This document shows positions 7,769 to 15,919 of a stretch of 38,256 nucleotides of DNA, in pieces. How positions within the stretch are numbered: position 1 is the first letter of the stretch; each line of letters starts with the position of its first letter. The position numbers were made by a program, and so were the translations under genes. Source of the stretch: a virus. Location of the stretch: positions 1-38,256 of IMG/VR virus record IMGVR_UViG_3300006929_000041; one strand, 5' to 3'. Below the pieces are notes generated by a model. The model saw nothing but the letters and a program-made list of their open reading frames with translations, did no database searches and was not told where the DNA came from.

Positions 7769-9142
7769 TCATGCACTTGTTAGGTTGGTTATTTTACCTT
7801 GTCCCTTGAAGAAAGAACACCCGGTTTCGGCAATTGTTCGATACATTGCCTGATTACCTAGTGTTCCTACACCAAATGGATTTCCGTGGTCTATTCCATC
7901 CTCAAAGTATTGGGTTGGCTTTAACACACTCATCCAAAGGTGGTCTGTATCAAGAATAAGCATATCACTTAACTTGTTAGAACCATTTCCAGTCTTAGGC
8001 ATATCCTTACATGGAATAATTGGTATATCGTAGTAGGTAGCAACTCTAAAGCCGACTTCCTTACCCTTTACACCGCGCACTCCATTATGAGTAGGGATAA
8101 CTTCCTTTCTATCCATAAACCTTTCTTGTGCTTGTAATAGGTCACCTAAATGCTGAATAGTATCATACCCAGTTAAGATAACCTTTGGCGAACCACCATT
8201 CTCTCGTAGCCTTCGTAGCATGTCGTTAATGACTGTTAGCGTTAGAACGCGAGCATCACCTGCTGCATATCCACTACCAAAATCTACTTCAGCATCAAGG
8301 AATGATGCGTTAAATGCGTTGCTGACTAATTGCCTGTCTGTTGCTCCATATATGGTGCTTAGAGTAGCAGTTAAACCACCAGTGCTAGATGTAGAATCAT
8401 CCAGCATTGACGCATCAACCATTGCTTCCATTTCTTTACTAGATGCAACAACCTTCATCAACGAAGTGTAATTCTTGTTGATATTTACTCGGTTATCGCT
8501 ACCAGTGATTACTTGGTCATAGGCTTCTAATGGCATAAGAAGCATCTTATTCTGAACTTCAGCATGATGCTTTCCCATATCTTCACGGACTAAAGCGCGT
8601 AAATCGCCTACTCCGTCATCAATCTTAGCCATCTCAAGAGCCAATTCTGAGAACTCAAACAAATGAGCCACAGTCTTTGGACTGGTGAATAACTTTGTGT
8701 ATTCTGGCGTAATGGCCGGAATATCATTACCAGTTCCTAAAGATGCGTTCTCAGCGACACCACCGATATTATCAGCAGATGGAGCATCAACACCGCGAGA
8801 TGTTGCTGCGCCACTTAATGTAACATCGAAGGTTGAACCTGAACCACCTTCTGCTCTCTTCTTTAATACTCGCCAGCCACTTGTTGTATATGGCCTCTTA
8901 GCGAGCATAGCCAAAGCATTAACCTCTTGGTTAAGCATAGACCATACTTTCTGTCCATAAGCCCTGTTATACAAGTCAGCAAGTCCTGAAGCACCGGATA
9001 AACCAGCAACATCAGTATCATGGCCTGTTCCTGAAGAACCCCACGATACAACTCCTGCACTCTTTAACAAAGCATTACCGCTTCCCCCACGAACTCCGTA
9101 GGTAGCGGCTTCTAAGTCTTTCATTGTCTTAATGTAACTCAT
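7769..9142 (-). CDS. HK97-fold major capsid protein
   Basis: This protein has 457 residues from the ATG at 9142, which is preceded by GAGGAGTGA; a GTG three codons earlier is less likely. It builds the icosahedral shell. It follows the protease/scaffold gene and has the expected composition. A Gly/Ser-rich N terminus of about 60 residues is short for a delta domain. A helix-rich region (LFEFSELALEMAKIDDG) resembles the spine helix. A C-terminal stretch (DTDHLWMSVLKPTQYFE, then ALGNQAMYRTIAETG-like sequence) is typical of capsid proteins of archaeal and bacterial tailed viruses. Function is assigned from these features and gene order. Whether the N terminus is cleaved by the protease cannot be seen. 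Confidence 0.85.
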   Translation of the reverse strand: MSYIKTMKDLEAATYGVRGGSGNALLKSAGVVSWGSSGTGHDTDVAGLSGASGLADLYNRAYGQKVWSMLNQEVNALAMLAKRPYTTSGWRVLKKRAEGGSGSTFDVTLSGAATSRGVDAPSADNIGGVAENASLGTGNDIPAITPEYTKLFTSPKTVAHLFEFSELALEMAKIDDGVGDLRALVREDMGKHHAEVQNKMLLMPLEAYDQVITGSDNRVNINKNYTSLMKVVASSKEMEAMVDASMLDDSTSSTGGLTATLSTIYGATDRQLVSNAFNASFLDAEVDFGSGYAAGDARVLTLTVINDMLRRLRENGGSPKVILTGYDTIQHLGDLLQAQERFMDRKEVIPTHNGVRGVKGKEVGFRVATYYDIPIIPCKDMPKTGNGSNKLSDMLILDTDHLWMSVLKPTQYFEDGIDHGNPFGVGTLGNQAMYRTIAETGCSFFKGQGKITNLTSA

Positions 9143-9147
9143 CTTAT

Positions 9148-9834
9148 TCACTCCTCAAATTTTGCTATGACATTATGAATGTCTCCCCAAGACATTTCAT
9201 TAACATCAAAATCGGGAACCTCTATTGTTTGTGCCTTAACAATCTCATTCGACTGTTCTGTTAGGCTCTTACGAAGAGAAGCAAACTCTTCCTTTAGGGT
9301 TTCAACCTCATTCTTAGCATCATATTCGCTTCGTGCAACATCAGCCTTTCGGACAGATTGCTCACTAGCAAACCTTTCAGCAAACTTGGATTTCAAGGTA
9401 TCGTAAGCCATCTTTTCAAGTTGTTCTGCCTTGAAAGCGTCATACGCCTTTTCTACATTCTCAACAGATAGGTCTAAAGTAGCGAAATCATCATTAGTCC
9501 ACTCCTTGTATAGTTGTCCTACTTGTCCTGCTTGTGAATGCTTTTTCCCTGCGGCTAAATCTTCACCATATCCGTGTTCTACTGGGCCTTCAGGCCCATT
9601 TCTCATCTTTGTTTCTGCATCGTAGTTATTCATGGATTCTACAGATTCTTCATCTGCATCTGATGAATCTTCATCAGTGTCCATTGCTTCTACGGAAGCA
9701 GCATCTGAATCTTCTGATAATAGTTCTGCATTACCATCCAAATCAGGGTCTGCCCCTTCATCTTTCTTAAGGTCATTAACTTCCTTCATGAGGTCGTTAA
9801 GTTCCTCTAACGCTTTTTCCAATCTTTCGGTCAT
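9148..9834 (-). CDS. Nested in-frame scaffold protein (lambda Nu3-like internal start)
   Basis: Inside the protease gene an ATG at 9834 (Met176, MTERLEKALEELND) is preceded by AAGGAGGATAACGAT, a textbook ribosome-binding site at good spacing. It coincides exactly with the junction between protease domain and coiled-coil scaffold. Initiation here would yield a free scaffold of 228 residues sharing the C terminus of the protease. Lambda C/Nu3 uses the same layout. The site and spacing are seen; expression is inferred. Confidence 0.65.
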   Translation of the reverse strand: MTERLEKALEELNDLMKEVNDLKKDEGADPDLDGNAELLSEDSDAASVEAMDTDEDSSDADEESVESMNNYDAETKMRNGPEGPVEHGYGEDLAAGKKHSQAGQVGQLYKEWTNDDFATLDLSVENVEKAYDAFKAEQLEKMAYDTLKSKFAERFASEQSVRKADVARSEYDAKNEVETLKEEFASLRKSLTEQSNEIVKAQTIEVPDFDVNEMSWGDIHNVIAKFEE

Positions 9835-10359
9835 ATCGTTATCCTCCTTCAGAATGTCAAACTTTGCTTCCGGGTTTATTCCTTTTTCACAAATTGTGAC
9901 TTCATGGAGTTCTAATTTATCTATTTCATTATACTCGCCAATATCAGGGCTAGTTTTCTTTCTTTTTGATAGTGCTTGTCCACCTATACTAAATGAGCGT
10001 AATGTTCCTTTTCTAATTCCTCTAGAAATTTCTTTTGCTTTTTCTATGTCATCTCTTAATTTAATAACAACATAAAATCCTACATCATCTACTTGTGTTT
10101 TATGAACTTGTCCATTTTTATCTCGATATTTTTCTATAACATCTCCGACTTGAACATTTGAATGATTAGACATTACATTTCTATATTTCTTGACTTCCAT
10201 ATATTTCTTAACTGCTTCATTAAGTGCGCTCAGTGTAATTAAGTCATTTTGTTTATCTACAATTTCAATAGAAGCATATCCACCAATTATTAATTCATCT
10301 GATTTTAGTATATTAAAGTCGCCATTTGTGTCGCTTTTCACTAATCCTAGTTCGGACAT
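9148..10359 (-). CDS. HK97-type prohead protease fused to a C-terminal scaffold
   Basis: This 403-residue protein has its ATG behind GGAGAGTGA. Residues 22-170 form the protease: strand IIGGYASIEIVDKQNDLI, the His66 region (MSNHSNV), the Ser region RSFSIGG (Ser122/Ser124), and the closing EVTICEKGINPEA stretch. This is the usual order in HK97 prohead proteases (peptidase family U35), which cut scaffold and capsid N termini. Residues about 175-403 are acidic, coiled-coil-prone and alanine-rich, typical of a scaffold that is digested during maturation. A strong internal start allows the scaffold to be made alone. The stop overlaps the capsid gene region, which fits the canonical protease-capsid order. 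Confidence 0.85.
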   Translation of the reverse strand: MSELGLVKSDTNGDFNILKSDELIIGGYASIEIVDKQNDLITLSALNEAVKKYMEVKKYRNVMSNHSNVQVGDVIEKYRDKNGQVHKTQVDDVGFYVVIKLRDDIEKAKEISRGIRKGTLRSFSIGGQALSKRKKTSPDIGEYNEIDKLELHEVTICEKGINPEAKFDILKEDNDMTERLEKALEELNDLMKEVNDLKKDEGADPDLDGNAELLSEDSDAASVEAMDTDEDSSDADEESVESMNNYDAETKMRNGPEGPVEHGYGEDLAAGKKHSQAGQVGQLYKEWTNDDFATLDLSVENVEKAYDAFKAEQLEKMAYDTLKSKFAERFASEQSVRKADVARSEYDAKNEVETLKEEFASLRKSLTEQSNEIVKAQTIEVPDFDVNEMSWGDIHNVIAKFEE

Positions 10360-10398
10360 GATTTCACTCTCCTTTTTGACTATATGAAGTCAGCGACA

Positions 10399-12912
10399 TT
10401 AGGCAATTTGCATGGCTAACTTTTTATGCCTATCGTTTGCAATATCCCATATGCCTTCGTCTTCTTTTGAATCTAACATTGTTTGTTTAAATCCAGTCCA
10501 TACAATCCATTTATCTTCATCCTTTATAGGAACTACTCTAAAGTGAAGTCTAGTCTTGAATTTATTTCCATTAATTTTATATTCATGATAACCATGCTTT
10601 TGAACACCTAATATTACTTCTCCCTTATCTAATAATTTATCAGGTTGACTCTTCTTTCCAACTTGTGCCGGAAACTTACCTGCCTTTCCAAATAAATTAT
10701 ATATGTCTTCTGCATCTTCAATATCAATTATCCAAATCATATCCTTATCTTTGTAATTAATAATAAATTCTATATTATTATCTTTTCTAACATACATTCT
10801 ATATGAACCAGAATCACCCGTTGATTCTTCATCTTTTATTACTTTCAAATCATTGTCTATGTAAGTAGTTGGAGACACTTGAATAAAATCATCATAATCA
10901 TCTATCCACTTTGAAAACTTAGTAAATAATCCATCCCATAATTTTTCAGTTAATTCTGGTTCGTTTTTAACCATAAACTCAAATATATCCTTTACTTCTG
11001 TTGGTTTTCCTTCTTTATGTAAGAAATTCTTAATTGCTACTCTTGAGTCAGAAGTATAAGACTTAATCATCTCAGTTATTTGCTCCTTCCACATATCCAT
11101 ATCAGCCAAAGCATTTTTCTGCATTAACTCATCTCCTTCAAAACCATAGATAGTAAATCCTTCATAATCAGATTTCATTATAATGTCTGCTTTACCATGA
11201 ATACCATCAGTTATTGTATATTTAAGTAGAGCGTCTTGAACATCATATTTAAGGGACTTTCTTCCTTCTTTAGATAAAAGTTCTAAAGTTATCAGTTTCT
11301 CTGGGGATTCCACTTCAGGTATTTCAATTACCTTTGCAGAATAAAGACTATAGCCTGTTCCCTTCCTTCTAACTTCATCTACTTTAACTCTAATGATTGA
11401 ACCAATACTAACTGATTGTTTTGTATTAAGAGCCTTACCTACAGGTAAATATGTTTTCCCTTCAAATTCTGTTCCATTGTGTTCCCTACTTTGTTCTCCA
11501 TCGAGAGGGCCAACTCCAACAGTATAAGAATATAAATTAGATTTTGTCTTTTTCTTATCTAAAACAATAACATCTAAATCTACAAATTTCTTCCACTTAA
11601 TCCATTTTGGGTTCTTTTTGTTCCCAAGATAATATGTTGATTCTATATCTTTTATTACTACTCCTTCTGCTGTTTTAGAAGACATTATATCTTTACCATA
11701 TTTTTCTATGTCTTTAATTGAATCTGCAATTCTAGAATTTTTCTTTGAGGGGAAATTGAATAGGTCTGATGAACCAGGAGATAATTGATAAAACAATATA
11801 TTTATTCTTTCTCTAAGTGGTGAATCTGCAAGGTCTTTACCATCATGATTCATTATATCAAACACCCTTGCTTTAAGTGTGGCATCTTTATATTTACCCT
11901 TAAATAGATGGGCTATAGTATCTGCTCTATGTAATGGTTCATCACCATCATATAAAATTAATTCCGCATCTAAAATCATATCACCGAATCTTTTTTGTTC
12001 TACTTTTTCGACAATATCTTTACACTTATCTGTAATATCCTTTTCATTGTAAGTATAGATTTTAGCCTTATTATCTGATTTATGGATTTGTATTCTGATT
12101 CCATCAAATTTTTCTTGAACTAAATATTCACCACTAAATCCTTTTAGTTCTTTAATATCATCTATTTCAAATATTCTATACATTGGTTTATTTGGAACGA
12201 TAAAATTAATTTCGGATTTCTCTTCTTTTTCATCCTCGTCTTTATCATCCTTCTTTATTTGAACATCAATTAATTCATCCCATTTATCTGAATCATTCGA
12301 TTCAAGGAAGACTTGTTCTAATAGATTTAATGCTCCCTTAAACTTACTTTTAACTCTAGTGGTGTCTGCATTATCACCATAATGTTCAATGATATAAAGA
12401 GGAATATCATCTAATTTGAGGTCTAACCCCTTAGCCCCTTGTGTAATCTCATCAGGCTTTAAGTCGTGGGCCTTCCAAGATTTCTCTTTAATGCTATGCG
12501 TATGTGCGCGTAGAGCGTAGTGTAAGAACATAGCATAAATAGAAGGAGTCTTAATTAATGTTTCAACTACCTTATCCCCCATTTGTTTAGCAAAGGGGTC
12601 GTTCATTTCATCTGATTTGAAGCGCATTTTCTTTACTGAATTGTATAATTTTTCAGCAGCATTTGATTGAGGATTATTAACCTCGTCATTAAATACATTG
12701 TCTTCGTCAAGGTATTTTTTTAATTCCGCGCTAAAATCTCCAAGTGAATCAAAATCAGTTCTTATCCTCTTAACTGCTGCCTTCCATTCATTACCATATT
12801 CTTTAGGGTCTTCTAAAGCAGACAAGTATTTATAGCGCATATCCTCATAAAAGTCAAGGACACGCTTCGCCATAGCACCAGTCTTTTTTCCGAATACCCC
12901 AGATTCTACCAT
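10399..12912 (-). CDS. ATP-dependent DNA ligase core in a large virion-region protein
   Basis: This 837-residue protein carries a clear nucleotidyltransferase core. Motif I is EKFDGIR with adenylated Lys268, then DAELILYDGDEP (motif III region, 315-326), FDIMNHDG (351-358), EGVVIK (motif IV, 416-421) and WIKWKK (motif V, 437-442). An OB-fold-like segment follows to about 560. It would seal nicks in duplex DNA using ATP. Residues 1-260 are helical and acidic, and 560-837 carry an extra strand-rich region ending near HEYKINGNKFKTRLHFRVVP. Both extensions are unlike compact phage ligases of 300-500 residues. It lies between small unknown genes and the prohead protease, which is odd for a replication enzyme. 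Confidence 0.9.
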   Translation of the reverse strand: MVESGVFGKKTGAMAKRVLDFYEDMRYKYLSALEDPKEYGNEWKAAVKRIRTDFDSLGDFSAELKKYLDEDNVFNDEVNNPQSNAAEKLYNSVKKMRFKSDEMNDPFAKQMGDKVVETLIKTPSIYAMFLHYALRAHTHSIKEKSWKAHDLKPDEITQGAKGLDLKLDDIPLYIIEHYGDNADTTRVKSKFKGALNLLEQVFLESNDSDKWDELIDVQIKKDDKDEDEKEEKSEINFIVPNKPMYRIFEIDDIKELKGFSGEYLVQEKFDGIRIQIHKSDNKAKIYTYNEKDITDKCKDIVEKVEQKRFGDMILDAELILYDGDEPLHRADTIAHLFKGKYKDATLKARVFDIMNHDGKDLADSPLRERINILFYQLSPGSSDLFNFPSKKNSRIADSIKDIEKYGKDIMSSKTAEGVVIKDIESTYYLGNKKNPKWIKWKKFVDLDVIVLDKKKTKSNLYSYTVGVGPLDGEQSREHNGTEFEGKTYLPVGKALNTKQSVSIGSIIRVKVDEVRRKGTGYSLYSAKVIEIPEVESPEKLITLELLSKEGRKSLKYDVQDALLKYTITDGIHGKADIIMKSDYEGFTIYGFEGDELMQKNALADMDMWKEQITEMIKSYTSDSRVAIKNFLHKEGKPTEVKDIFEFMVKNEPELTEKLWDGLFTKFSKWIDDYDDFIQVSPTTYIDNDLKVIKDEESTGDSGSYRMYVRKDNNIEFIINYKDKDMIWIIDIEDAEDIYNLFGKAGKFPAQVGKKSQPDKLLDKGEVILGVQKHGYHEYKINGNKFKTRLHFRVVPIKDEDKWIVWTGFKQTMLDSKEDEGIWDIANDRHKKLAMQIA

Positions 12913-12916
12913 CTAA

Positions 12917-13132
12917 TCACTCTTTAGTGTCTCTGCTGGTTCTGTTGTCTGCTTGTTCATCTCCGCCTTTAGCATCAGAAACCTTTTCTGCTTTCGGCTT
13001 AGTTACTTTAACTTCTTCACCAGACAAATCATCTTCATTGAAGTCATTAGCATTCAATATCTCTATTGCCTTTTCTGCTGCCTGCTTCATTAATGTTGCC
13101 ATTCTTTCTTCTCTTGTTACTTTTTCTACCAT
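12917..13132 (-). CDS. Small acidic/basic hypothetical protein
   Basis: This protein has about 71 residues starting at the ATG at 13132, which overlaps the upstream stop (TGATG). The N-terminal half is a basic/hydrophobic helix (VTREERMATLMKQAAEKAIEIL). The second half is a Lys/Asp/Glu-rich, probably disordered tail. It sits directly before the ligase gene and could be a small assembly partner, but I recognise no family. Confidence 0.5.
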   Translation of the reverse strand: MVEKVTREERMATLMKQAAEKAIEILNANDFNEDDLSGEEVKVTKPKAEKVSDAKGGDEQADNRTSRDTKE

Positions 13133-13371
13133 CAATAACCACCTTCTATTCTAGAAACCATATCATTTATTTGTTCCCATTCCATCTTTGCAATCTTATC
13201 GGTTTCGACATTAACTTCTCCACCAGAAATACTAGGTGTAGGAGAATTGACTACTACATACCCAGATTTCATTAAAAGATTGTCTTTATCATAAACAGCC
13301 TGTTCTAACTGTTTTACCTTGTTTACTAACTCTTTCAAGAGTAGCATCATTTCACTATCTTTTTCACTCAT
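13132..13371 (-). CDS. Small coiled-coil protein
   Basis: This protein has about 79 residues from the ATG at 13371 (MSEKDSEMM), which has GGAGATGAGA just upstream; a start three codons earlier would place the ribosome-binding sequence inside the gene. The first 35 residues form a heptad-like helix (MLLLKELVNKVKQLEQAVYD), suggesting oligomerisation. A Pro/Ser/Gly linker and a second short helix follow. The start overlaps the upstream stop region and the stop overlaps the next start, so it is translationally coupled. Function unknown. Confidence 0.5.
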   Translation of the reverse strand: MSEKDSEMMLLLKELVNKVKQLEQAVYDKDNLLMKSGYVVVNSPTPSISGGEVNVETDKIAKMEWEQINDMVSRIEGGY

Positions 13372-13711
13372 TGTTCTCATCTCCTAAGTCGCCTTTACTC
13401 TTTGGATATACCATCCCTCGTAATTGACGATATAGAATCTCATATTCTTTTCTTAATTCAGATGCAGCCGCAACCATATCTAAATTTGCTTCTTCAAAAG
13501 TATCAAATCTCTTCTGCATTTTCTTAGATGATTTATTCACACCTATTCCTTTTAATTCTTCTAATAGGTCTCCTAACTTTGTAAAGTCTTGACCCATATA
13601 TTCAGTTGGTTGAGTTGATTGTAATAACTTCTTCAACTTTTTCTTTTGTTTTGGGGTAGCCTTATCAAAAATATCACTATCCTCTTTTCTAAGTTCATAT
13701 GTCCATCTCAT
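13364..13711 (-). CDS. Helical hypothetical protein with degenerate tag-like N terminus
   Basis: This 115-residue protein begins MRWTYELRK; the tryptophan at position 3 and basic residues near 8-9 recall the MxWxxIxK signature, but the hydrophobic pair is weak. It is charged and helical throughout, with a Lys-rich segment (KQKKKLKKLLQS) that could bind nucleic acid. The C-terminal region is also helical (EEANLDMVAAASELRKEYEILYRQL). Its start overlaps the stop of the 520-residue gene. No family recognised. Confidence 0.5.
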   Translation of the reverse strand: MRWTYELRKEDSDIFDKATPKQKKKLKKLLQSTQPTEYMGQDFTKLGDLLEELKGIGVNKSSKKMQKRFDTFEEANLDMVAAASELRKEYEILYRQLRGMVYPKSKGDLGDENNE

Positions 13712-15270
13712 TCTTCTTCCTCCTTAAATGTTATATCAGGATATTTGTCTTCTAATGCATCTAGGCTTCTACTCATTCTATCAATTTTAGATTTAGTCTT
13801 CTCCATCTTTTCCTTCAACTTAGATGCATGTGATTTGTAATCTGGATTTAATTTTAACTGTTCTTTATCATAAGTTCGACTTAACTCTGTATCATTTTCT
13901 TCAAGTTCTTCTTTGAGTCCTTTTAATTCTTGGCGTTCCTTCCAAATAGCCTTTCTATAATCTTTATATGCATTATAAATTTGTTGTTGTTGAAAATTCA
14001 CAGGGCTTGTTTTCTTTGGCTTTGTTTGTTCTAATTTGCCGGGAGCACTATCATCTGTTTTTCTTTGTGCTTCATCCATGTGTCTATCAAAATAATATGT
14101 TTGTTTTAGAACTTTAATACTTGCCATTGTTGAATCATAATCATCACTATTTATTGTGCCGCTCTTTCCATTAGATTGACCTATTTCTATTAATTTTACT
14201 TTAGCCTTTTGAGCGCGTTTTAAATCTTCTATATCCTCTAATACTTCCTTTATTAATTTAACTATTTCCTTTCCTTCAAATTCTTCTATAGTCAAATTAC
14301 TATTAGAATTATATTTATCTCTTATTGTATTCAAAAAGTCTGTCCAATTCCATTGATTATCAATCTTTATTGGTTGTGTTGTATTATCAAAATTTTCTAT
14401 ATTTTTCTTTATGAATGAATTAATAGTTTTAAGGTGATTATCATATATATCTTCACTAAATCTATATTCCTCTGGTCTATTCAATAAAACATCAAGAATT
14501 CTTTTTCCTCCGGCTTTCTTGCCTGATAATACCTTAAGTGCGCCACGCATAGTAGAAGTTTTAGGTAAGTTTTTTCCATTGGATTTTAGATATTCCATAA
14601 ATGCTTTAAATGTATTAGGTTGTTTTAATTTTTCTATTAATCTAGGATGGACTTTTTTAGTATCACTAGAACTGAATAAATCATAAGAAACAATTGATAA
14701 ATAACTACTGCTTAAGACTTTATTTTCGATAAGTTCTCTCAATAATTTATTATTCTTTTTGTAATTATATCCTTTTTCTATATCATTTAATAAACTGGCT
14801 AACGCTGATTCCTGTGCAGTATATTCTCTAATTTCTGCACCGCCCTTCTTACCACTTTGAGTATATTCATCTCTATCCCTTTCAGATATTATTTTTTCTC
14901 TGCCGGTTTTTTCTTTAATTATTAAATCAACTAATTTCTCTATAATTACTTTATTATCCGATGTTTTTATCTGAATTAATGCATGTTTCATAAATGACTT
15001 ATCTTTTATTTTTGGTGTTTTTCTTGTGTGAGGAATTGAATCTTTTGGGCGACTTCCCATTAATAAGTTTGGTTTTTCTATATCTTTATCAGTCCAAAAT
15101 ATCATTGCGTTTTCCCCATATTCTTTGCCCCAATTTGTTAATGCCTCCTTTAAGTCAACTTTACTCATACCAAGATTTGTCTGCCAATAAGCCATTATCT
15201 CATCTAAAGTAGTCGTTGCTTTCGCTATGGTCATACCATGTTCTTTCCATAATATTTCCATAAAGTTCAT
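13708..15270 (-). CDS. 520-residue hypothetical protein with degenerate tag-like start
   Basis: This large, lysine-rich, mainly helical protein opens MNFMEILWKEHG. The start resembles the shared tag with Phe in place of Trp and a shifted basic residue. The last 100 residues are a strong coiled-coil candidate (repeated K/E with leucine spacing, KEELEENDTELSRTYDKEQL and onward). I see no catalytic motif. It lies between the portal and ligase genes, where capsid-interior or packaging accessory proteins would be expected, but this is positional inference only. Confidence 0.55.
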   Translation of the reverse strand: MNFMEILWKEHGMTIAKATTTLDEIMAYWQTNLGMSKVDLKEALTNWGKEYGENAMIFWTDKDIEKPNLLMGSRPKDSIPHTRKTPKIKDKSFMKHALIQIKTSDNKVIIEKLVDLIIKEKTGREKIISERDRDEYTQSGKKGGAEIREYTAQESALASLLNDIEKGYNYKKNNKLLRELIENKVLSSSYLSIVSYDLFSSSDTKKVHPRLIEKLKQPNTFKAFMEYLKSNGKNLPKTSTMRGALKVLSGKKAGGKRILDVLLNRPEEYRFSEDIYDNHLKTINSFIKKNIENFDNTTQPIKIDNQWNWTDFLNTIRDKYNSNSNLTIEEFEGKEIVKLIKEVLEDIEDLKRAQKAKVKLIEIGQSNGKSGTINSDDYDSTMASIKVLKQTYYFDRHMDEAQRKTDDSAPGKLEQTKPKKTSPVNFQQQQIYNAYKDYRKAIWKERQELKGLKEELEENDTELSRTYDKEQLKLNPDYKSHASKLKEKMEKTKSKIDRMSRSLDALEDKYPDITFKEEEE

Positions 15271-15278
15271 TAAATCAC

Positions 15279-15476
15279 CTAGATGGCTTTTCCTTTCTTT
15301 TTGCTAGGAAGAGCAATATAATCAGGAGTATCTCCTGAAGTTGGTCTTTCTTTTCTAACTGCTTTAGATTCAATTAATCCAAAGTCTCTATTCACATGGT
15401 CTTTTCTGTTTTCCATGCGTTCCTTCTTTTTTGCAATAGAAAGTTCCCTTTCTAATTCTCTTACTGTTTTTGTCAT
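15279..15476 (-). CDS. Small basic helical protein
   Basis: This 65-residue protein is highly charged. It has an N-terminal helix of about 25 residues (VRELERELSIAKKKERMENR) and a basic C terminus (SKKKGKAI). A tight spacing on both sides indicates cotranscription. It lacks the MxWxxIxK signature. Coiled-coil dimerisation or nucleic acid contact is possible; no family recognised. Confidence 0.5.
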   Translation of the reverse strand: MTKTVRELERELSIAKKKERMENRKDHVNRDFGLIESKAVRKERPTSGDTPDYIALPSKKKGKAI

Positions 15477-15480
15477 TTTA

Positions 15481-15918
15481 TCATCTCCTTTCTAAATATA
15501 CTTCAATGAGTCTATGAGAATTTCTTTGAACCCAACTAGAATTATGATAACCACTCACATCTTTACCTTCTGCTTGAGTCGCCTTTCTCCACTCTTCAAA
15601 CATTTGTTTATTTACTACTGGATTATTTATATCACTAAAATCTACAGATATTCCAGCAATCCAATTGCTTCTCCAACCTTTATGGTCACCATCCTCTTTT
15701 AGTCTATCATCATCCATCTTTTGAAAATGTTCCATAATCGCAGTTTTATCATCCAAATCAAGTTCATCCCAACCCAATCTTTTCTTTAAATATTTTGGTG
15801 TATGTTGAGAGGCAGGTCTAAATACTCTTGTTAAGTAATGATAAAATTGAGGAATACTCCCATAATATCCTGGGTTATAATTCTGCCTATATCCTTTAAG
15901 TGTATTAAACCAACTCAT
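15481..15918 (-). CDS. Tag-bearing hypothetical protein (MSWFNTLK start)
   Basis: This 145-residue protein opens MSWFNTLKGYRQ and thus carries the shared N-terminal signature closest to the head module of the window. The rest is compact, rich in Tyr, Trp, His and Arg: a Tyr/Pro region (RQNYNPGYYGSIPQFYHYLT), a helical middle around DKTAIMEHFQKMDDD, and a C-terminal helix after SSWVQRNSHRLIEVYLERR. Such small aromatic proteins occur as structural or ejected proteins, but I recognise no family. It directly follows the portal gene. Confidence 0.55.
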   Translation of the reverse strand: MSWFNTLKGYRQNYNPGYYGSIPQFYHYLTRVFRPASQHTPKYLKKRLGWDELDLDDKTAIMEHFQKMDDDRLKEDGDHKGWRSNWIAGISVDFSDINNPVVNKQMFEEWRKATQAEGKDVSGYHNSSWVQRNSHRLIEVYLERR

Positions 15919-15919
15919 A

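Noticed and set aside
9179-10387. Several plus-strand open frames opposite the protease gene
   Set aside because: They are Ser/Leu-rich complements of an acidic coding region, lack ribosome-binding signals and contradict the strong minus-strand genes.
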